Positions 9,146 to 19,381 of a stretch of 64,000 nt of DNA are shown here, in pieces; positions within the stretch are counted from its first letter, which is position 1; the number at the start of each line of letters is the position of its first letter. The notes beneath the pieces were generated by a model, which did not search any database, was not told where the DNA came from, and was given only the letters and a program-made list of their open reading frames with translations. Location of the stretch: assembly GCA_944325305.1 (NCBI GenBank), contig CALUZO010000009.1:1-64000 (forward strand), read 5' to 3'. A program made the translations under genes and the position numbers. The DNA is from an uncultured Rikenellaceae bacterium (lineage in GTDB: Bacteria; Bacteroidota; Bacteroidia; Bacteroidales; Rikenellaceae).

Positions 9146-9615
9146 GGAGATTCCGACCGGTTCCGAATGCATCGTTGCGGTGATCCTGCCCAAGGACCGT
9201 TTCCATATGCGGTTTGAGGATGCGCCATATTTGAGGCAAATAGGATTCATTCCCCTATTCCCGACCGCAGTTGTTTCGTGAGATGGCAGGTCGTTCGGTC
9301 TAAAACAGTTTCAAACATCGGTTGAAGCTAAGCGGGGAATAATCATATTCCGATGGAATGACTCTATTCCTTTCTGCCTTGAGTTTATGAAGTTTGCCCC
9401 GTGGATATCTATCTCCGGGGCAAACTTTACTTATACTTCCCGACTGCATCCTCTCTCTGCTACGTCTTTGAGAAGCCGCCATCGTTTTGCTATCATTATG
9501 AATATATGGTGTGGCATTACGATCGCTTTTGCTTTATGTCGGTACATGTCCGGGTAAAATTGCGTAGATTCGTATTCTGAAAAAATTAATCTCTCCATTT
9601 AATAGATTCATTCGT
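9146..9615. other. Intergenic region with terminator
   Basis: No gene is visible. The region holds the hairpin at 9390-9427 and the leader of the DUF4861 gene. Confidence 0.5.
9390..9427 (+). terminator. Hairpin terminator after Gfo/Idh/MocA gene
   Basis: A perfect 12-bp GC-rich stem (9390-9401 with 9416-9427) is followed by a weak T-rich tail. It separates the oxidoreductase gene from the DUF4861 gene, so these two are probably separate transcripts. Confidence 0.6.
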
Positions 9616-10830
9616 ATGAAAAAACTGGGATGCCTTTCGTTTTGTTTGTTAATACTTGGGCCTGTCGTTGCTTTTGCGAAAACGAAGGCTGAGATAATCG
9701 TTAAGAACAAACTCCCGAAGTCGATAGTCGATTATACGCTGGAGATTCCGGCAGGCGCTTTAAAACTTGATTTGGGTAATTACATTGCCGAGGTTGACAG
9801 TGAGATTGTACCCGTTGAATTGACTCGGGGCATAAACGGACAATCGGTAGTTGTTGTCCCGATAAGGGAAATCGGGGCAAACCAAAAGTTAAAGATCAAT
9901 ATCTCGCAGGGCGATGCTTCTCTGTACCCCAAGCGCACATATGCGGAGCTCATCTATAAGACCGGGGAAGAATTCAAGGGAAATCCTAAGGAGGAAGAGC
10001 TTCTGTGGGTCAAGAATAATAGTCTGACATTGCCCGGCTCATTTCGCGATCACTCATATTTTCTTAAATATGAAGGGCCTGGGTGGGAAAATGACAAGGT
10101 GGCATTTAGGTTATATCTCGACAACCGTAATGCAATAGATCCTTTTGGCAAAAGGACTTCCGATCTGGTATTGCCCTTCGTGGGTGTAAACGACTACAAC
10201 TCGTACCATAAAATGGCTTACTGGGGGATGGACAACTCGAGGGTCGGTGCAGGATTGGGCCTTGGAACAGTAGCTGTCTGGGATGGCAAAAAAGCAGTCC
10301 GGGTGGAGAAAAGGGATAGTACGACATGTATAATTCAAGCTGACGGAAAGATTCGCTCGCAGATCAAAACAATATATCATGGCTGGGATGCTAATGGGGT
10401 GAAGTGCGATCTGACGGCCTTGATAACGATAGATGCCGGAAGCCGTGCATCGCGCATGGAGCTGCTTGTCGACAGGGAGATGACCAATCTTGCTACGGGA
10501 ATAAATAAGTATAAAGATTGCGAGTTAATTACGGAGCCTGATCCAAAAGGAGAATGGACATACATAGCGACATGGGGCAGGCAGACGATGAACCTTGAAC
10601 TCCAGGGGTTGGCGCTATTCGTTCGCACAAGGCAATTGGAAAAGATAACCGAGGATCCGAACAATCATGTTGTCGTGTTTAAACCCACGGATGGTGGAGT
10701 TATCGATTATTATTTCATGCCTGTATGGGAGCTGGACAAGGAACCGGTGAAAACCAGGGAGCACTTCATGAGGTGCATAGATGAGGTTCTTGACCGATTG
10801 AATGACAATCTGGAGATTGACATAAAATAG
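9616..10830 (+). CDS. DUF4861 domain protein, exported
   Basis: The 404-residue protein has a Sec signal peptide (MKKLGCLSFCLLILGPVVAFA) and the hallmark DUF4861 segments YEGPGWENDKVAFRLYLDNR, IDPFGKR and MAYWGMDNSRVGAGLGLG. DUF4861 proteins occur in Bacteroidota polysaccharide-utilisation loci, often near unsaturated-uronate hydrolases, but their biochemical role is not settled to my knowledge. Here the gene stands alone between two terminators. A GH105 enzyme is encoded about 40 kb away at 50872. Confidence 0.8.
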   Translation: MKKLGCLSFCLLILGPVVAFAKTKAEIIVKNKLPKSIVDYTLEIPAGALKLDLGNYIAEVDSEIVPVELTRGINGQSVVVVPIREIGANQKLKINISQGDASLYPKRTYAELIYKTGEEFKGNPKEEELLWVKNNSLTLPGSFRDHSYFLKYEGPGWENDKVAFRLYLDNRNAIDPFGKRTSDLVLPFVGVNDYNSYHKMAYWGMDNSRVGAGLGLGTVAVWDGKKAVRVEKRDSTTCIIQADGKIRSQIKTIYHGWDANGVKCDLTALITIDAGSRASRMELLVDREMTNLATGINKYKDCELITEPDPKGEWTYIATWGRQTMNLELQGLALFVRTRQLEKITEDPNNHVVVFKPTDGGVIDYYFMPVWELDKEPVKTREHFMRCIDEVLDRLNDNLEIDIK

Positions 10831-11414
10831 TCTGGACAGGCTTCGAACATTCCTCGAGGCTGGGGCGGGAATATCGGTACATGAAGAATCTTGTGTGCGG
10901 GTTGCGGAATTTAACAGGATGACCGGTACGCTATGGCCAAAGGCGAACGACTCTTTCGAGTGTCGGCAATAGATGATTCTGTTGCGGTCCACGATCAGAC
11001 AGTTGATCTTTTTGAACTCATGGAAGAATCGCGCTTCGGGGGATGGGAGCGGATATGATTTTCATGTTTTGTTGCGCATCTTTTTTCGCAACTAGTGCAA
11101 AAACCGGCCGTCAAAATATGGTGTTATTTTACGGTCGCGTATACCGTGATTCTTGCCGTCGTTGAGTCAAGAGTGCATAAAATATCCGTCAGGTATTTTG
11201 TTAAATATACCTGACGGATATTTTATGTCTCCCACCCCTGCCACCGTATAGATGGGTAAAGTCCAACAAATATAGGCTGACTCAAGCGGTGCGATATCCT
11301 GCCGGGTAGCCTGACGGCATGTCCGAAGCCCGAAAGACATGTATCGTGGTAGTGGCATATTCCACGATGAAAGGCGGGTGTTTCTGTAGCTTCCAGACCG
11401 TTTGCGGGCAAAGT
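10831..11414. other. Intergenic region between convergent genes
   Basis: No gene is visible in this stretch. It contains the strong hairpin at 11176-11227, which serves the convergent genes on both sides. Confidence 0.5.
11176..11227. terminator. Bidirectional terminator hairpin
   Basis: A perfect 21-bp stem (11176-11196 with 11207-11227) with a 10-base loop and AT-rich flanks sits between the convergent DUF4861 and AsmA genes. Confidence 0.65.
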
Positions 11415-14108
11415 TTATTGCCCGTTCCTGGCTTTTTCGACAAGTTTGTCGCCTTCTTCCGTAGCTTTTTTTACAAGGGCCTCGGCTTGTTTCTTCGCTT
11501 CGTCAACCAGTTTCTTGCCTGCAATGGCTGCAGCTGCCTTGGCGATAGCCCCGTCGGCATTTTCCACTAAAGCGTCTGATTGTTTTTGTGCCTCATTCAC
11601 CAATGCGTCGCCTGCTTTCTGAGCTTGCTCGATTATCGCCGTGCGTTGGCTTTCCGCGTCCGACAGGTCCACTCCGAGCGCTTCTCCGACATCTTTTATG
11701 GCATTGTCCTTAGCGGATGATATGACCTGGTCGACCATGCTGCGGGTGTCTATGGATACTGTCGGCGAGCTGAATGTCCCGCCTATCTTGATATCGAGTG
11801 TGGCAAGCTGGCTTAAAGCCCCTGTCGATTCCGGCAGCCTGAGCTTGCCCGTGTAGTCGATACTGCGGTCGATTCCCGTACTCCCCGAAAGGTTGAGATC
11901 CATGTCTCCCATCTTTATGTCGAAGGGAGATGTGTTTATCCTGCCGTCTTGTACGATAAATGAAACGTCGAGATCTTTGGCCGTTATGTTTTTGAGTGCA
12001 GGATAATTGGCCGCATCAGCTATTTTGTCTAACACGGTGATGCCTGAAAGGCTGATTTCATTGGTCATGATCTGGCCCGTAGCGTTGAGACTTTCCATTA
12101 TCGGGTCCAGCGATTCGTCGAGTCTGGTGTACATGTTGAGGTTGCCCGAGAACGTACCTTTCAGATTCTCGAAAACAGGAGCGAGTTTACGTACCGTAGC
12201 GAACGCCTTGAAAGTTTCGGAGAACGAAAGACCCTCCATTCCGAACGATGCGTTGAATTCGGGTTCTATAGTTTCCGGAGAACTGTCGCTCGTGGAGTAA
12301 TATCCGTTTGCCGTAGCTTTCCCGCCGAGAGTGTTGAATGACAGTCCGCTCATTTCTACTTTGCCTCCGTTTATTGTAACTTTTCCGGATACGTTTTCCA
12401 GCGTGAGGTTGTCGAAAAGGACTCTTTTTAGCGAGGTGTTCATGTCGAAGGTAATGTTTTCCGGGATGCGGAATGCCTTCATGGGCGATTCCTCGTCGGG
12501 CGATTCGGCTTTGTTTTCCGTTTCAGGCGTTGTTCCGTCCCCTGTCAATTCGTTGAGATCAAGCAGATTCGAGCGCAGATTCAACTGTCCGTTGATGGTT
12601 TCGCCTTTCAGAACGAATCCGAGGTAGTTTTCAAACCGGCAGTCGGCTGTAATGTCGCTTCTTCCGACATTGACTGTAGTTTCGCTGAGTTGCAAATAAG
12701 CCGGCGTGAATGTGAACAGTGATTTGTCTATATACACATCCGGGATTCCGTTCATCTTCAGTGACATGTCACTCACATGGAGCGTACCGTTCGCGGTTAT
12801 TCTATCGTAGATACCCTTTTCTACATACGACATTTTGCCGTTTATGTTGAGGTTGGCATTCAACAGGCCGTCGATTCGCATGCTGTCACCGAGCGGATAT
12901 ACCTCTTTGATCTTGCCCAGATCGATGATGCCTTTCGCTTCCAATCCGAAAGCCGGGTCGGATAAAAGAGTCGTTATGTTGGCATAAACGGAGAAATCGT
13001 TGCCTGCCATCTGGAACTTGAGAGGATTCACCGAGATGGAAGTAAGGTCCGGGGCTCCGCCAGGATTTTTTGCAAGGACTGCTATCTTGATGTCGTCTAC
13101 TCCCTGTGGAAGAGACGGATAGCGGAACGCCCCGTTGTTTACGTCAATCGACACTTCGAAGGCGGGCATTGTATTTTCGTCCATTCTTCCTTTTGCCCAT
13201 GCCGCGAGCGCAACGTCGCCTGATGCCTTGAGTCCCTGAAAATCATTGGCATATACGGCGGGGATCATGGAGAGCAGTTCTTTGAAGCCTACCTTTTCCG
13301 TTTTGAGCTTCAGATCCATGTCATAACCCTTGTCGAGCATCGCGAACATACCATCCAGCGAGACATCTATGGCATTGAGCGATATGGTGTTGTCTACAAA
13401 CCGGAATACCATGTTTTCGAGGTCGGCGTCTATGTCCATTTTCGTTCCGAATTTTGCTTCGGATATGTATGCGATTCCGCCGTAACGCAAGGTGAGGGCC
13501 TCTATCTCGGCTGCCATTTTCAGCAGTGTATGTTGTGCGCTGAAGTCGCCACGGCATGCCAGTCCGATATTTTTTGCCGAGAGCGACATTCCGCTTTGTC
13601 TGTCGTCGTAGACGATGTTTGTGTTGTTGATGGTAAACGATTTGAGTTGGATTCTGACTGGCGCACCGTCTTCCTTGTCGGCTGTCGTATCGGACTCTTC
13701 TTTAGTCTGAGAGGGTTTCATTATGTCCCAATTCACACGGCCGTCTTCCAGGACGATGGCGTTAAGATTTATGCCTGAAAGTTCAACCCTCGTAATATCG
13801 TAGCCGCTGTCGGAAAAGAGCGATGCCAGATTCATGGTAGCAGATAATTTGCGTGCCGAAACCAGAGTGTCGGCGGCAAAGTCGTCCACACCCCTGAGCG
13901 TGAAGTCGCGAACGGTGACGGTGGCGTTGGGGAAGTTGCGAAGCAGGCTGATGTTCATGGATTCGAAATAGAATTCTGCGTTGAGCATTTTATTGCCTTC
14001 GCTTATCGCAATCTCACGAATCTTCCCTTTGAATGCCAGCGGGATGACAAGAAGGATTATGATGATGGAGGCCAGAACGATACCCGTAATCTTCAGTGCT
14101 TTTTTCAT
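11415..14108 (-). CDS. AsmA family protein
   Basis: The protein has 897 residues, one N-terminal membrane anchor (ITGIVLASIIIILLVIPLAF) and the AsmA signature just after it (FYFESMNISLLRNFPNATVTVRDFTLRG). Long beta-strand-rich repeats follow, ending with the conserved C-terminal block SLSGITVLDKIADAANYPAL. AsmA-like proteins are thought to form periplasmic bridges or lipid-handling structures that affect outer-membrane biogenesis. The last 80 or so residues are a charged Ala/Lys/Glu-rich helix with the repeated motif EAQKQSDALV / EAKKQAEALV, probably a coiled coil. The gene appears to be monocistronic. Confidence 0.88.
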   Translation of the reverse strand: MKKALKITGIVLASIIIILLVIPLAFKGKIREIAISEGNKMLNAEFYFESMNISLLRNFPNATVTVRDFTLRGVDDFAADTLVSARKLSATMNLASLFSDSGYDITRVELSGINLNAIVLEDGRVNWDIMKPSQTKEESDTTADKEDGAPVRIQLKSFTINNTNIVYDDRQSGMSLSAKNIGLACRGDFSAQHTLLKMAAEIEALTLRYGGIAYISEAKFGTKMDIDADLENMVFRFVDNTISLNAIDVSLDGMFAMLDKGYDMDLKLKTEKVGFKELLSMIPAVYANDFQGLKASGDVALAAWAKGRMDENTMPAFEVSIDVNNGAFRYPSLPQGVDDIKIAVLAKNPGGAPDLTSISVNPLKFQMAGNDFSVYANITTLLSDPAFGLEAKGIIDLGKIKEVYPLGDSMRIDGLLNANLNINGKMSYVEKGIYDRITANGTLHVSDMSLKMNGIPDVYIDKSLFTFTPAYLQLSETTVNVGRSDITADCRFENYLGFVLKGETINGQLNLRSNLLDLNELTGDGTTPETENKAESPDEESPMKAFRIPENITFDMNTSLKRVLFDNLTLENVSGKVTINGGKVEMSGLSFNTLGGKATANGYYSTSDSSPETIEPEFNASFGMEGLSFSETFKAFATVRKLAPVFENLKGTFSGNLNMYTRLDESLDPIMESLNATGQIMTNEISLSGITVLDKIADAANYPALKNITAKDLDVSFIVQDGRINTSPFDIKMGDMDLNLSGSTGIDRSIDYTGKLRLPESTGALSQLATLDIKIGGTFSSPTVSIDTRSMVDQVISSAKDNAIKDVGEALGVDLSDAESQRTAIIEQAQKAGDALVNEAQKQSDALVENADGAIAKAAAAIAGKKLVDEAKKQAEALVKKATEEGDKLVEKARNGQ

Positions 14109-14308
14109 AGTCGGTCGGTGTTTAATAGAGAAGTAAGTAAAGTTACCTGTTTCGGCGGGTTTTACAAAATCATATTCCGTTTTTTATCCTATAAATAGGA
14201 TTATGTGTCCACGGATTGAATTGTCGCTATGACTCTCGTTGACAGGCCCGTACATTGTCGGCGTATCAGAAGATGGTGCTGTTTCGTGATTCGGGGATCG
14301 CCGGCAGG

Positions 14309-15001
14309 TCACATTATTTTTTCGATTATCGGTATAAGGACGGCCGTAACGACGCCGACCAAACCTATCGCTGCACCGCCTACGGCACCCTCGAGTGCGC
14401 CCATTTCCATTGCTTTTGCCGTTCCCATGGCATGGGCTGCGGTTCCCATCGCGAGTCCGCGTGCGACGCTATCCCTTACGCCCGCTATCCTCAGCAGCCA
14501 TGGTCCCACTACACTGCCCAGAATGCCTGTAAAGATGACTGCAAACGATGTTATGGCCATAAGACCGCCCGAATGTTCGGAAATGGATAGGGCTATGGCC
14601 GTGGTTACGGATTTCGGGGCTATGGATGCGATCACCACTCTGTCGGCACCCATGAGATGGGCAATGAACCACGTGCTTACGACAGCCATGAGGCTGCCGG
14701 CGAAAACCGATACCGAGATGGTGCGTATGTTGGTCTTTATTTTGGCTATGTTTTGTTCCAGCAGGTAGGCGATCGCCACAACCGAAAGCCCGAGCATAAA
14801 GTTGATGATCTCGTTGGCTTCGTAGTATTCTTCGAAATCTATGCCGAGGAGCACAAGTATTCCGATTACGGCTGCGATTGAAACCAACAGCGGATTGAGC
14901 AATGGGAATTTCCATCTGTTGTAGAGCTGAAGCGCGCCATAGTAGACTACTACCGTGAGTGACAGCAGGAATATTCTGCTGTGTATGATCTCCTCCATCA
15001 T
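14309..15001 (-). CDS. lrgB: LrgB family membrane protein
   Basis: The 230-residue protein has about six or seven membrane segments and the LrgB signatures SVTTAIALSISEHSGGLMAI and GTAAHAMGTAKAMEMG. I chose the ATG at 15001 because it overlaps the TGA of lrgA as ATGA, which indicates translational coupling, and gives MMEEIIHSRIFLL, the usual start. An upstream in-frame extension would lie inside lrgA. LrgB works with LrgA. In Firmicutes and plants the pair is linked to murein hydrolase control and to export of small organic acids such as pyruvate or glycolate; the role in Bacteroidota is not established. Confidence 0.9.
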   Translation of the reverse strand: MMEEIIHSRIFLLSLTVVVYYGALQLYNRWKFPLLNPLLVSIAAVIGILVLLGIDFEEYYEANEIINFMLGLSVVAIAYLLEQNIAKIKTNIRTISVSVFAGSLMAVVSTWFIAHLMGADRVVIASIAPKSVTTAIALSISEHSGGLMAITSFAVIFTGILGSVVGPWLLRIAGVRDSVARGLAMGTAAHAMGTAKAMEMGALEGAVGGAAIGLVGVVTAVLIPIIEKIM

Positions 15002-15336
15002 TGTTTTTTCTTGTTCATTGATTGTTGCAGCATTCCTACGAGCACGATAACTAATGCCGTGCTGATAGTCAATGCGGAGAGAATGCCCCATAGGTGTTCC
15101 TTGATAAGTCCATATACTGTTATGAGTCCTGCTCCTGCGGGAACAAAAAACAGTGTCATGTTGTTGAGCAGAAGCCTCGAAGATACTCGTATGTCGGACA
15201 CCTTCACCGCCTTGAATCTGAGGGCGAGAAAAAGTACGACCATGCCCAGCACGCTTGCCGGCATGAATCTGCCGGTGAGTACGCTGAGGATCTCTCCTGC
15301 GAGATAGGCAAGCAACATATATAAAAGACCTTTCAT
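14998..15336 (-). CDS. lrgA: CidA/LrgA family membrane protein
   Basis: The 112-residue protein has four predicted membrane segments and the family motifs AYLAGEILSVLTGRFMPASV and NNMTLFFVPAGAGLI. It is the first gene of a two-gene lrgAB operon with a 4-base overlap. LrgA resembles a holin and acts with LrgB; pyruvate uptake or efflux has been reported for homologues. A role in this pyruvate-fermenting organism would fit but is inference. Confidence 0.9.
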   Translation of the reverse strand: MKGLLYMLLAYLAGEILSVLTGRFMPASVLGMVVLFLALRFKAVKVSDIRVSSRLLLNNMTLFFVPAGAGLITVYGLIKEHLWGILSALTISTALVIVLVGMLQQSMNKKKQ

Positions 15337-15744
15337 GTATTTGAGTGCAGTTTTAACGGCAGCCCTCGCGAATATTGAGCGGCTTTTGGTGCCGCAAAGA
15401 TAGCTTTTTAAGTCGATAGGTGTTTGCGGTTACATGTATTTCCGAGTCGTTTTTAACGACCGATGGTCTTGTGTTGTGGGAAAATGTCGATCTGTTGTTG
15501 TCCGAAGAGTTCCACTGTCTCTATTGTCGCATCAGCATTGTTGTAGGGTTGTCTCTGCAATTTATCCGATATGCGGTGCTTTGAATTTTTTGTCTGACCG
15601 CATTCTCCCGGTGGCTGTAATTTGATGTGTGCCGGTTGCGTGTCATGTGGCGATATGCCGGGGTTTGTCTGGCGGAGCCTTATCGGATGCGGCATCGGGT
15701 GCATCTCCGAATAGCCGGATGAGTTGTTTGGTGTCGTGTCGTTG
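15337..15744. other. Intergenic region upstream of lrgA
   Basis: No gene is visible. The lrgA promoter lies at its left end; the rest is the 3' flank of the alpha-galactosidase gene. Confidence 0.5.
15395..15402 (-). promoter_or_regulatory. Promoter -7 box of lrgAB
   Basis: On the minus strand this reads TATCTTTG, a full match to TAnnTTTG, about 59 bases before the lrgA start. No clear -33 TTTG is seen. Confidence 0.5.
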
Positions 15745-17802
15745 TCAGTTTCGGATCTCGTATCGATACATTACGAAGTCGTTCATGCGAGGCAGTTCGA
15801 TCTCGAGAGAACCGTTACGGCCTGCCTGTTCCGTTATGGTCTTGCCATGTCCCAATACAGGAGTCAGTTTGACTTTGTCGCCTTGGGCGAGCCATGTCTC
15901 GACAGAGCCTTTGGAGTTTGGAGCATATTCCCGGAAGAATATGAAATAGCCTTTCTTGTCATCCTTGATGGATTGGAATCCGGTCCACGATCTTCCCGAA
16001 GGTTCTTCTCCGACAGGCAGTATGATTCCTGTATGGAAATCGTGCTGTATCTCTTTGTATCTGTTGATCAGTTTGTTTATGGCCAGGGCCTCTTCGGGCA
16101 GGCCGCTCCCCTCGAACCATCCGAGTGGCTGACCGGCCATGGTGATTGCGAACAGGTAATCGAAAGAGTAATTGGCCGGAGCAAAGATATCGTTGCCGTA
16201 TCTCTTCGCATTGCGCCATTTGTTGAGGAATTCTATCTGTAATTTCTCGGCCGGGACATATTTCGACAATTGCCACAGGTTGCGCAGTGTCCAGTAAGGG
16301 TAGTAGTTCTGCCAGTCGGTGTAGCGGTTTTCGAGGAATATGTTGCCGTATTCTCCGAACATGTGGTATCCTGCCCTGCGGCCCGCCGTGGCGTCGAGGT
16401 TGAAGACTACGGCGTTGTCTGTCTCCTCGAGCACCCGGTCGAATAGTTTTCGCAGGTTGATTTCCGACTGTTTGGTGGGTATTCCGAGTCCGTCTATCTT
16501 GAAAGTGCGGATTCCGTACTCCTCATAGAGGTCTATCATGGCCTGGGCATCTTTTTGCCAGTCGGCGTAATCGTCCTGTACGCTGGGGTTATACCAGAGA
16601 CATATCTCCACGCCCAACTCTTTTCCCCGTTCGACTATGGGATGCAGTCCGTTGGGATATTTCTCCGGATCGGGACGCCAGTAATCGGGATTGTCCCAAA
16701 TATTCTCGAATGATCCCCGCATTACAGAATTGGGACTTTTGCCCACCTGCCATCCGTCGTCTATCTGGAAATGCGTCATCCCGAGTTGTCCGGCACGTTC
16801 CACCTCGATCAGGCTGAATTTTTCGTTCACTTTGGAATCCTGGCTGCGATCGCCCCATGTGTTCATCATCACCATTTCGTCACGGCCGGGAATAAGCTTG
16901 CGGATATTTTTCTGATAGGAGCGCAGAGCCGAAAGTTGTTCGAGTTCGCTGCCGCCCGAAACGCCGATGACAGTGCCGTATGCCTTGCGCCACTCGTCGG
17001 GACGGATGTCCTGCCCTGTCATCCCCGGCCCAGTAACGGCAAAATGTCCGAATTCGGCAGTGAAGTCGTGCCCGTTGTAGGCGAGTTGTACGCTCGAGCA
17101 TGGAGCCTCCTTGATGAAAAACAGGCTTTGACCGTTTTCCGCGTTGCGTGCGAAAAGAAGATTGCCCCGATAACTGTTTTTACGGTATGGGATGAAATCT
17201 GTTTCGAAGACCAGATTGTTGTTACGGTCCGTGACGTCGAAAAATTCGACCGTTCGGACCTGCCAATGCTGTCCTGCGGCCTTGAACTGGTCGAGGATGG
17301 CATCTGTCTGCACCGAAATCATGTCTTCTGCAAACTCGATGTTCTTCATGTCGGCCTGGTTGGCGGCTTGACTGTTGCCGATAATGTCGGAGTTCCCCTT
17401 AAGCCACGTGTCGCATGCAATGGCAGGAGAATTGTCATATATGCGGAATACTCTGCGTATATCAAGTCCGCCCATGGTGAAAGACACTTCGGTTTCGAGA
17501 TATGCCGGGTGTATGGCTGTGGCGGCAATCTCTTGTGCGTGGTATGACGGAGAGGTCGCCTTGTCTTTTTTTGCCGATATGTTCATGTCCGGCGACCGCA
17601 GCTGGTTGAACCACACATGTCCTGAAGACTTGTCGCTGAGGCTGTGTGTGATAAGATTTCCGTTGTTCCACAGGAACCTGCGTTCGATAAGATCGTTTCC
17701 GATGTACAGCGTGTCGTTCTCAAGGCGGCTGTAATAACCCTCGTGAGCCAAGCAAGGCAGGATGGATAAAGAGGTCAGGATGGATAAGAATAGGCGTTTC
17801 AT
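15745..17802 (-). CDS. Alpha-galactosidase-like glycoside hydrolase (GH36/melibiase type), exported
   Basis: The 685-residue protein starts with a Sec signal peptide (MKRLFLSILTSLSILPCLA). An N-terminal beta-supersandwich domain (about 20-280) precedes the catalytic barrel. The barrel shows MMNTWGDRSQDSKVNEKF, THFQIDDGWQVG and GIRTFKIDGLG; Asp437 in the latter is the likely nucleophile position, followed by NLDATAGRRAGYHMFGEYGN. The C-terminal beta domain ends MNDFVMYRYEIRN. The enzyme should act on alpha-galactosides or related sugars in the periplasm or at the surface. A close GH36 subgroup or GH27-like specificity cannot be separated here. No SusCD pair lies nearby. Confidence 0.82.
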   Translation of the reverse strand: MKRLFLSILTSLSILPCLAHEGYYSRLENDTLYIGNDLIERRFLWNNGNLITHSLSDKSSGHVWFNQLRSPDMNISAKKDKATSPSYHAQEIAATAIHPAYLETEVSFTMGGLDIRRVFRIYDNSPAIACDTWLKGNSDIIGNSQAANQADMKNIEFAEDMISVQTDAILDQFKAAGQHWQVRTVEFFDVTDRNNNLVFETDFIPYRKNSYRGNLLFARNAENGQSLFFIKEAPCSSVQLAYNGHDFTAEFGHFAVTGPGMTGQDIRPDEWRKAYGTVIGVSGGSELEQLSALRSYQKNIRKLIPGRDEMVMMNTWGDRSQDSKVNEKFSLIEVERAGQLGMTHFQIDDGWQVGKSPNSVMRGSFENIWDNPDYWRPDPEKYPNGLHPIVERGKELGVEICLWYNPSVQDDYADWQKDAQAMIDLYEEYGIRTFKIDGLGIPTKQSEINLRKLFDRVLEETDNAVVFNLDATAGRRAGYHMFGEYGNIFLENRYTDWQNYYPYWTLRNLWQLSKYVPAEKLQIEFLNKWRNAKRYGNDIFAPANYSFDYLFAITMAGQPLGWFEGSGLPEEALAINKLINRYKEIQHDFHTGIILPVGEEPSGRSWTGFQSIKDDKKGYFIFFREYAPNSKGSVETWLAQGDKVKLTPVLGHGKTITEQAGRNGSLEIELPRMNDFVMYRYEIRN

Positions 17803-18141
17803 GCAGATGTTCTGGATTTTGCAACTTCGTCTAAAGGTAATGTTTTATTTTTAAAGATAGGTGATTGTGTGAAGTTTGTATCTTTCGCGGGTTGGATAAT
17901 TCTATCGGCCGGAGCCGCACCTACCAGGATATTGGTTTGCGGTGTTTTTGTTTTTTGCGTTTTTGGTAGTTGCTGAGTTTGCAGGAATGCAAAACACCAA
18001 CCTCGCGAAGTCGGTGTTTTGTTATATTGAGAGCTCAATAAGCGGACCCGACATTTCGGTTTCTCCTGCCGAGATTGGGCGATGGGGCGACCGATAGAGA
18101 TTTCTTGATAGATGGTCCGGATATGTTCGGCGAAAATGCTT
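17803..18141. other. Intergenic region
   Basis: Apart from a hairpin at 17990-18021 I see no gene or structured element. It contains the leader of the alpha-galactosidase gene. Confidence 0.45.
17990..18021 (-). terminator. Possible terminator of the Gfo/Idh/MocA gene
   Basis: CAAAACACC and GGTGTTTTG pair as a 9-bp stem around a 14-base loop, about 120 bases beyond the stop codon at 18142. The U-run is poor. Confidence 0.35.
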
Positions 18142-19236
18142 TCAAGCTATCGTCTGCTTCTTTTTGCCAGGGTGTTTCAGAAGTCCGTAACCGTCGGTCA
18201 TCGAGAGTCTGCGCAGACGTATCTGTTCGAGTTCCTCGGCAGTTCCTCTGACTGGCAGTCCGTTGGCAATTGCATTATCAAGCATCTTCCATGCAAATTC
18301 GGAGGCTATGACGCTGTCTCTGACCTGGGGTAGTCCAAGGTTCTTCCCGCACAGAACCGAATCGGCGAATACGTCGCAAAGCACATCTATCTTTTTGTCG
18401 CCGAAAGGTTTCTCTATTACATGGGTTTGTGTGACTCCGTTAAGTTCCACGCGTGCGATCTTGAAATCGTGTGTCATGCGTGCCGTGCCTTTCGTGCCTA
18501 TTATGTCGAAATAGCTGTTGTGTGTCTGATTGCGCGACATGTGACCGTAGACAAATCCTTGCGTAATGTCGAACACGATGCCGTTTTCGAAAGTTCCGTG
18601 AGCCTGCACCCACCACGGGTCTTTGTATTCCCACATCCTGATGCCTTGGGCGTGCCATGTTGCGAATTCGCTTTTGGCATACATCCTGGCGGCATCGACG
18701 TAATGCATGCCGCAGTCGTGGAAAGGAGGTCCTTCGTACTCGTGACCTTCGCCGGGAGCCAGACCGGGAGTCATGTGGCATATTCTTATGATGGCAAGGT
18801 CTCCTATCTCGCCGGAATCTATGAAATTGAGTATCTCCTTATGGTACCATGCCATGCGGTTGAACATGTTTACCGTAACGATCAATCCCGATTTTTCAAC
18901 CATCTCGGCAACTTTGTGTTCGGCCTCGATGCTGTCGGCTACCGGTTTTTCTGCTATAATGTGTTTTTTTGCATTAATAGCCTTTTCTATCTGTTTTGCG
19001 CGGCAGTTGGCGAGAGTGAACAGTCCGACGACTTCAATGTCAGGGTCTGCGAAAATCGTGTTCTCATCATCTGTTATTTTGGCATTGGGTGCCATGGAAG
19101 AGGCTTCTTGGCGTATGTCGGCATCGGTGTCGCAAATGTATGCCACTTCCCATTTGTCGTTTTTGCTAAGTTCTGTGAAGAATTTGCGGCCCATTCTGCC
19201 GAAGCCGATCAGGCCTATTTTGATGCGTCTTGACAT
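18142..19236 (-). CDS. Gfo/Idh/MocA family oxidoreductase (inositol-dehydrogenase-like)
   Basis: The 364-residue protein has no signal peptide and so is cytosolic. The nucleotide-binding loop GFGRMG is at residues 11-16 and the family EKP at residues 96-98. The C-terminal domain has CGMHYVDAARMYAKSE and FDIIGTKGTARM. Members are NAD(P)-dependent dehydrogenases of inositols or sugars. It lies directly upstream of the alpha-galactosidase gene in the same direction with about 340 bases between, so joint transcription is doubtful. Substrate unknown. Confidence 0.87.
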   Translation of the reverse strand: MSRRIKIGLIGFGRMGRKFFTELSKNDKWEVAYICDTDADIRQEASSMAPNAKITDDENTIFADPDIEVVGLFTLANCRAKQIEKAINAKKHIIAEKPVADSIEAEHKVAEMVEKSGLIVTVNMFNRMAWYHKEILNFIDSGEIGDLAIIRICHMTPGLAPGEGHEYEGPPFHDCGMHYVDAARMYAKSEFATWHAQGIRMWEYKDPWWVQAHGTFENGIVFDITQGFVYGHMSRNQTHNSYFDIIGTKGTARMTHDFKIARVELNGVTQTHVIEKPFGDKKIDVLCDVFADSVLCGKNLGLPQVRDSVIASEFAWKMLDNAIANGLPVRGTAEELEQIRLRRLSMTDGYGLLKHPGKKKQTIA

Positions 19237-19263
19237 TTTTGATTAGATAGAAAAGTAGTGTGT

Positions 19264-19271
19264 CAAAGATA
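19264..19271 (-). promoter_or_regulatory. Promoter -7 box of the Gfo/Idh/MocA gene
   Basis: On the minus strand it reads TATCTTTG, 27 bases before the start codon at 19236. A CAAA complement lies at 19286-19289, closer than the usual spacing. Confidence 0.45.
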
Positions 19272-19381
19272 GCAAACATCGTTGTCAAAAACAAGCATTT
19301 AAGCACAGTTTGTACCAAAATGGTCATTTTGTATCGTTGCGAGGGTGGCGGAATGGCTGTCCAGACTTAATATCGGATTTG

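Noticed and set aside
15745..19236. A polysaccharide-utilisation locus around the alpha-galactosidase
   Set aside because: There is no SusC/SusD pair or dedicated regulator nearby, and the genes have gaps of several hundred bases.
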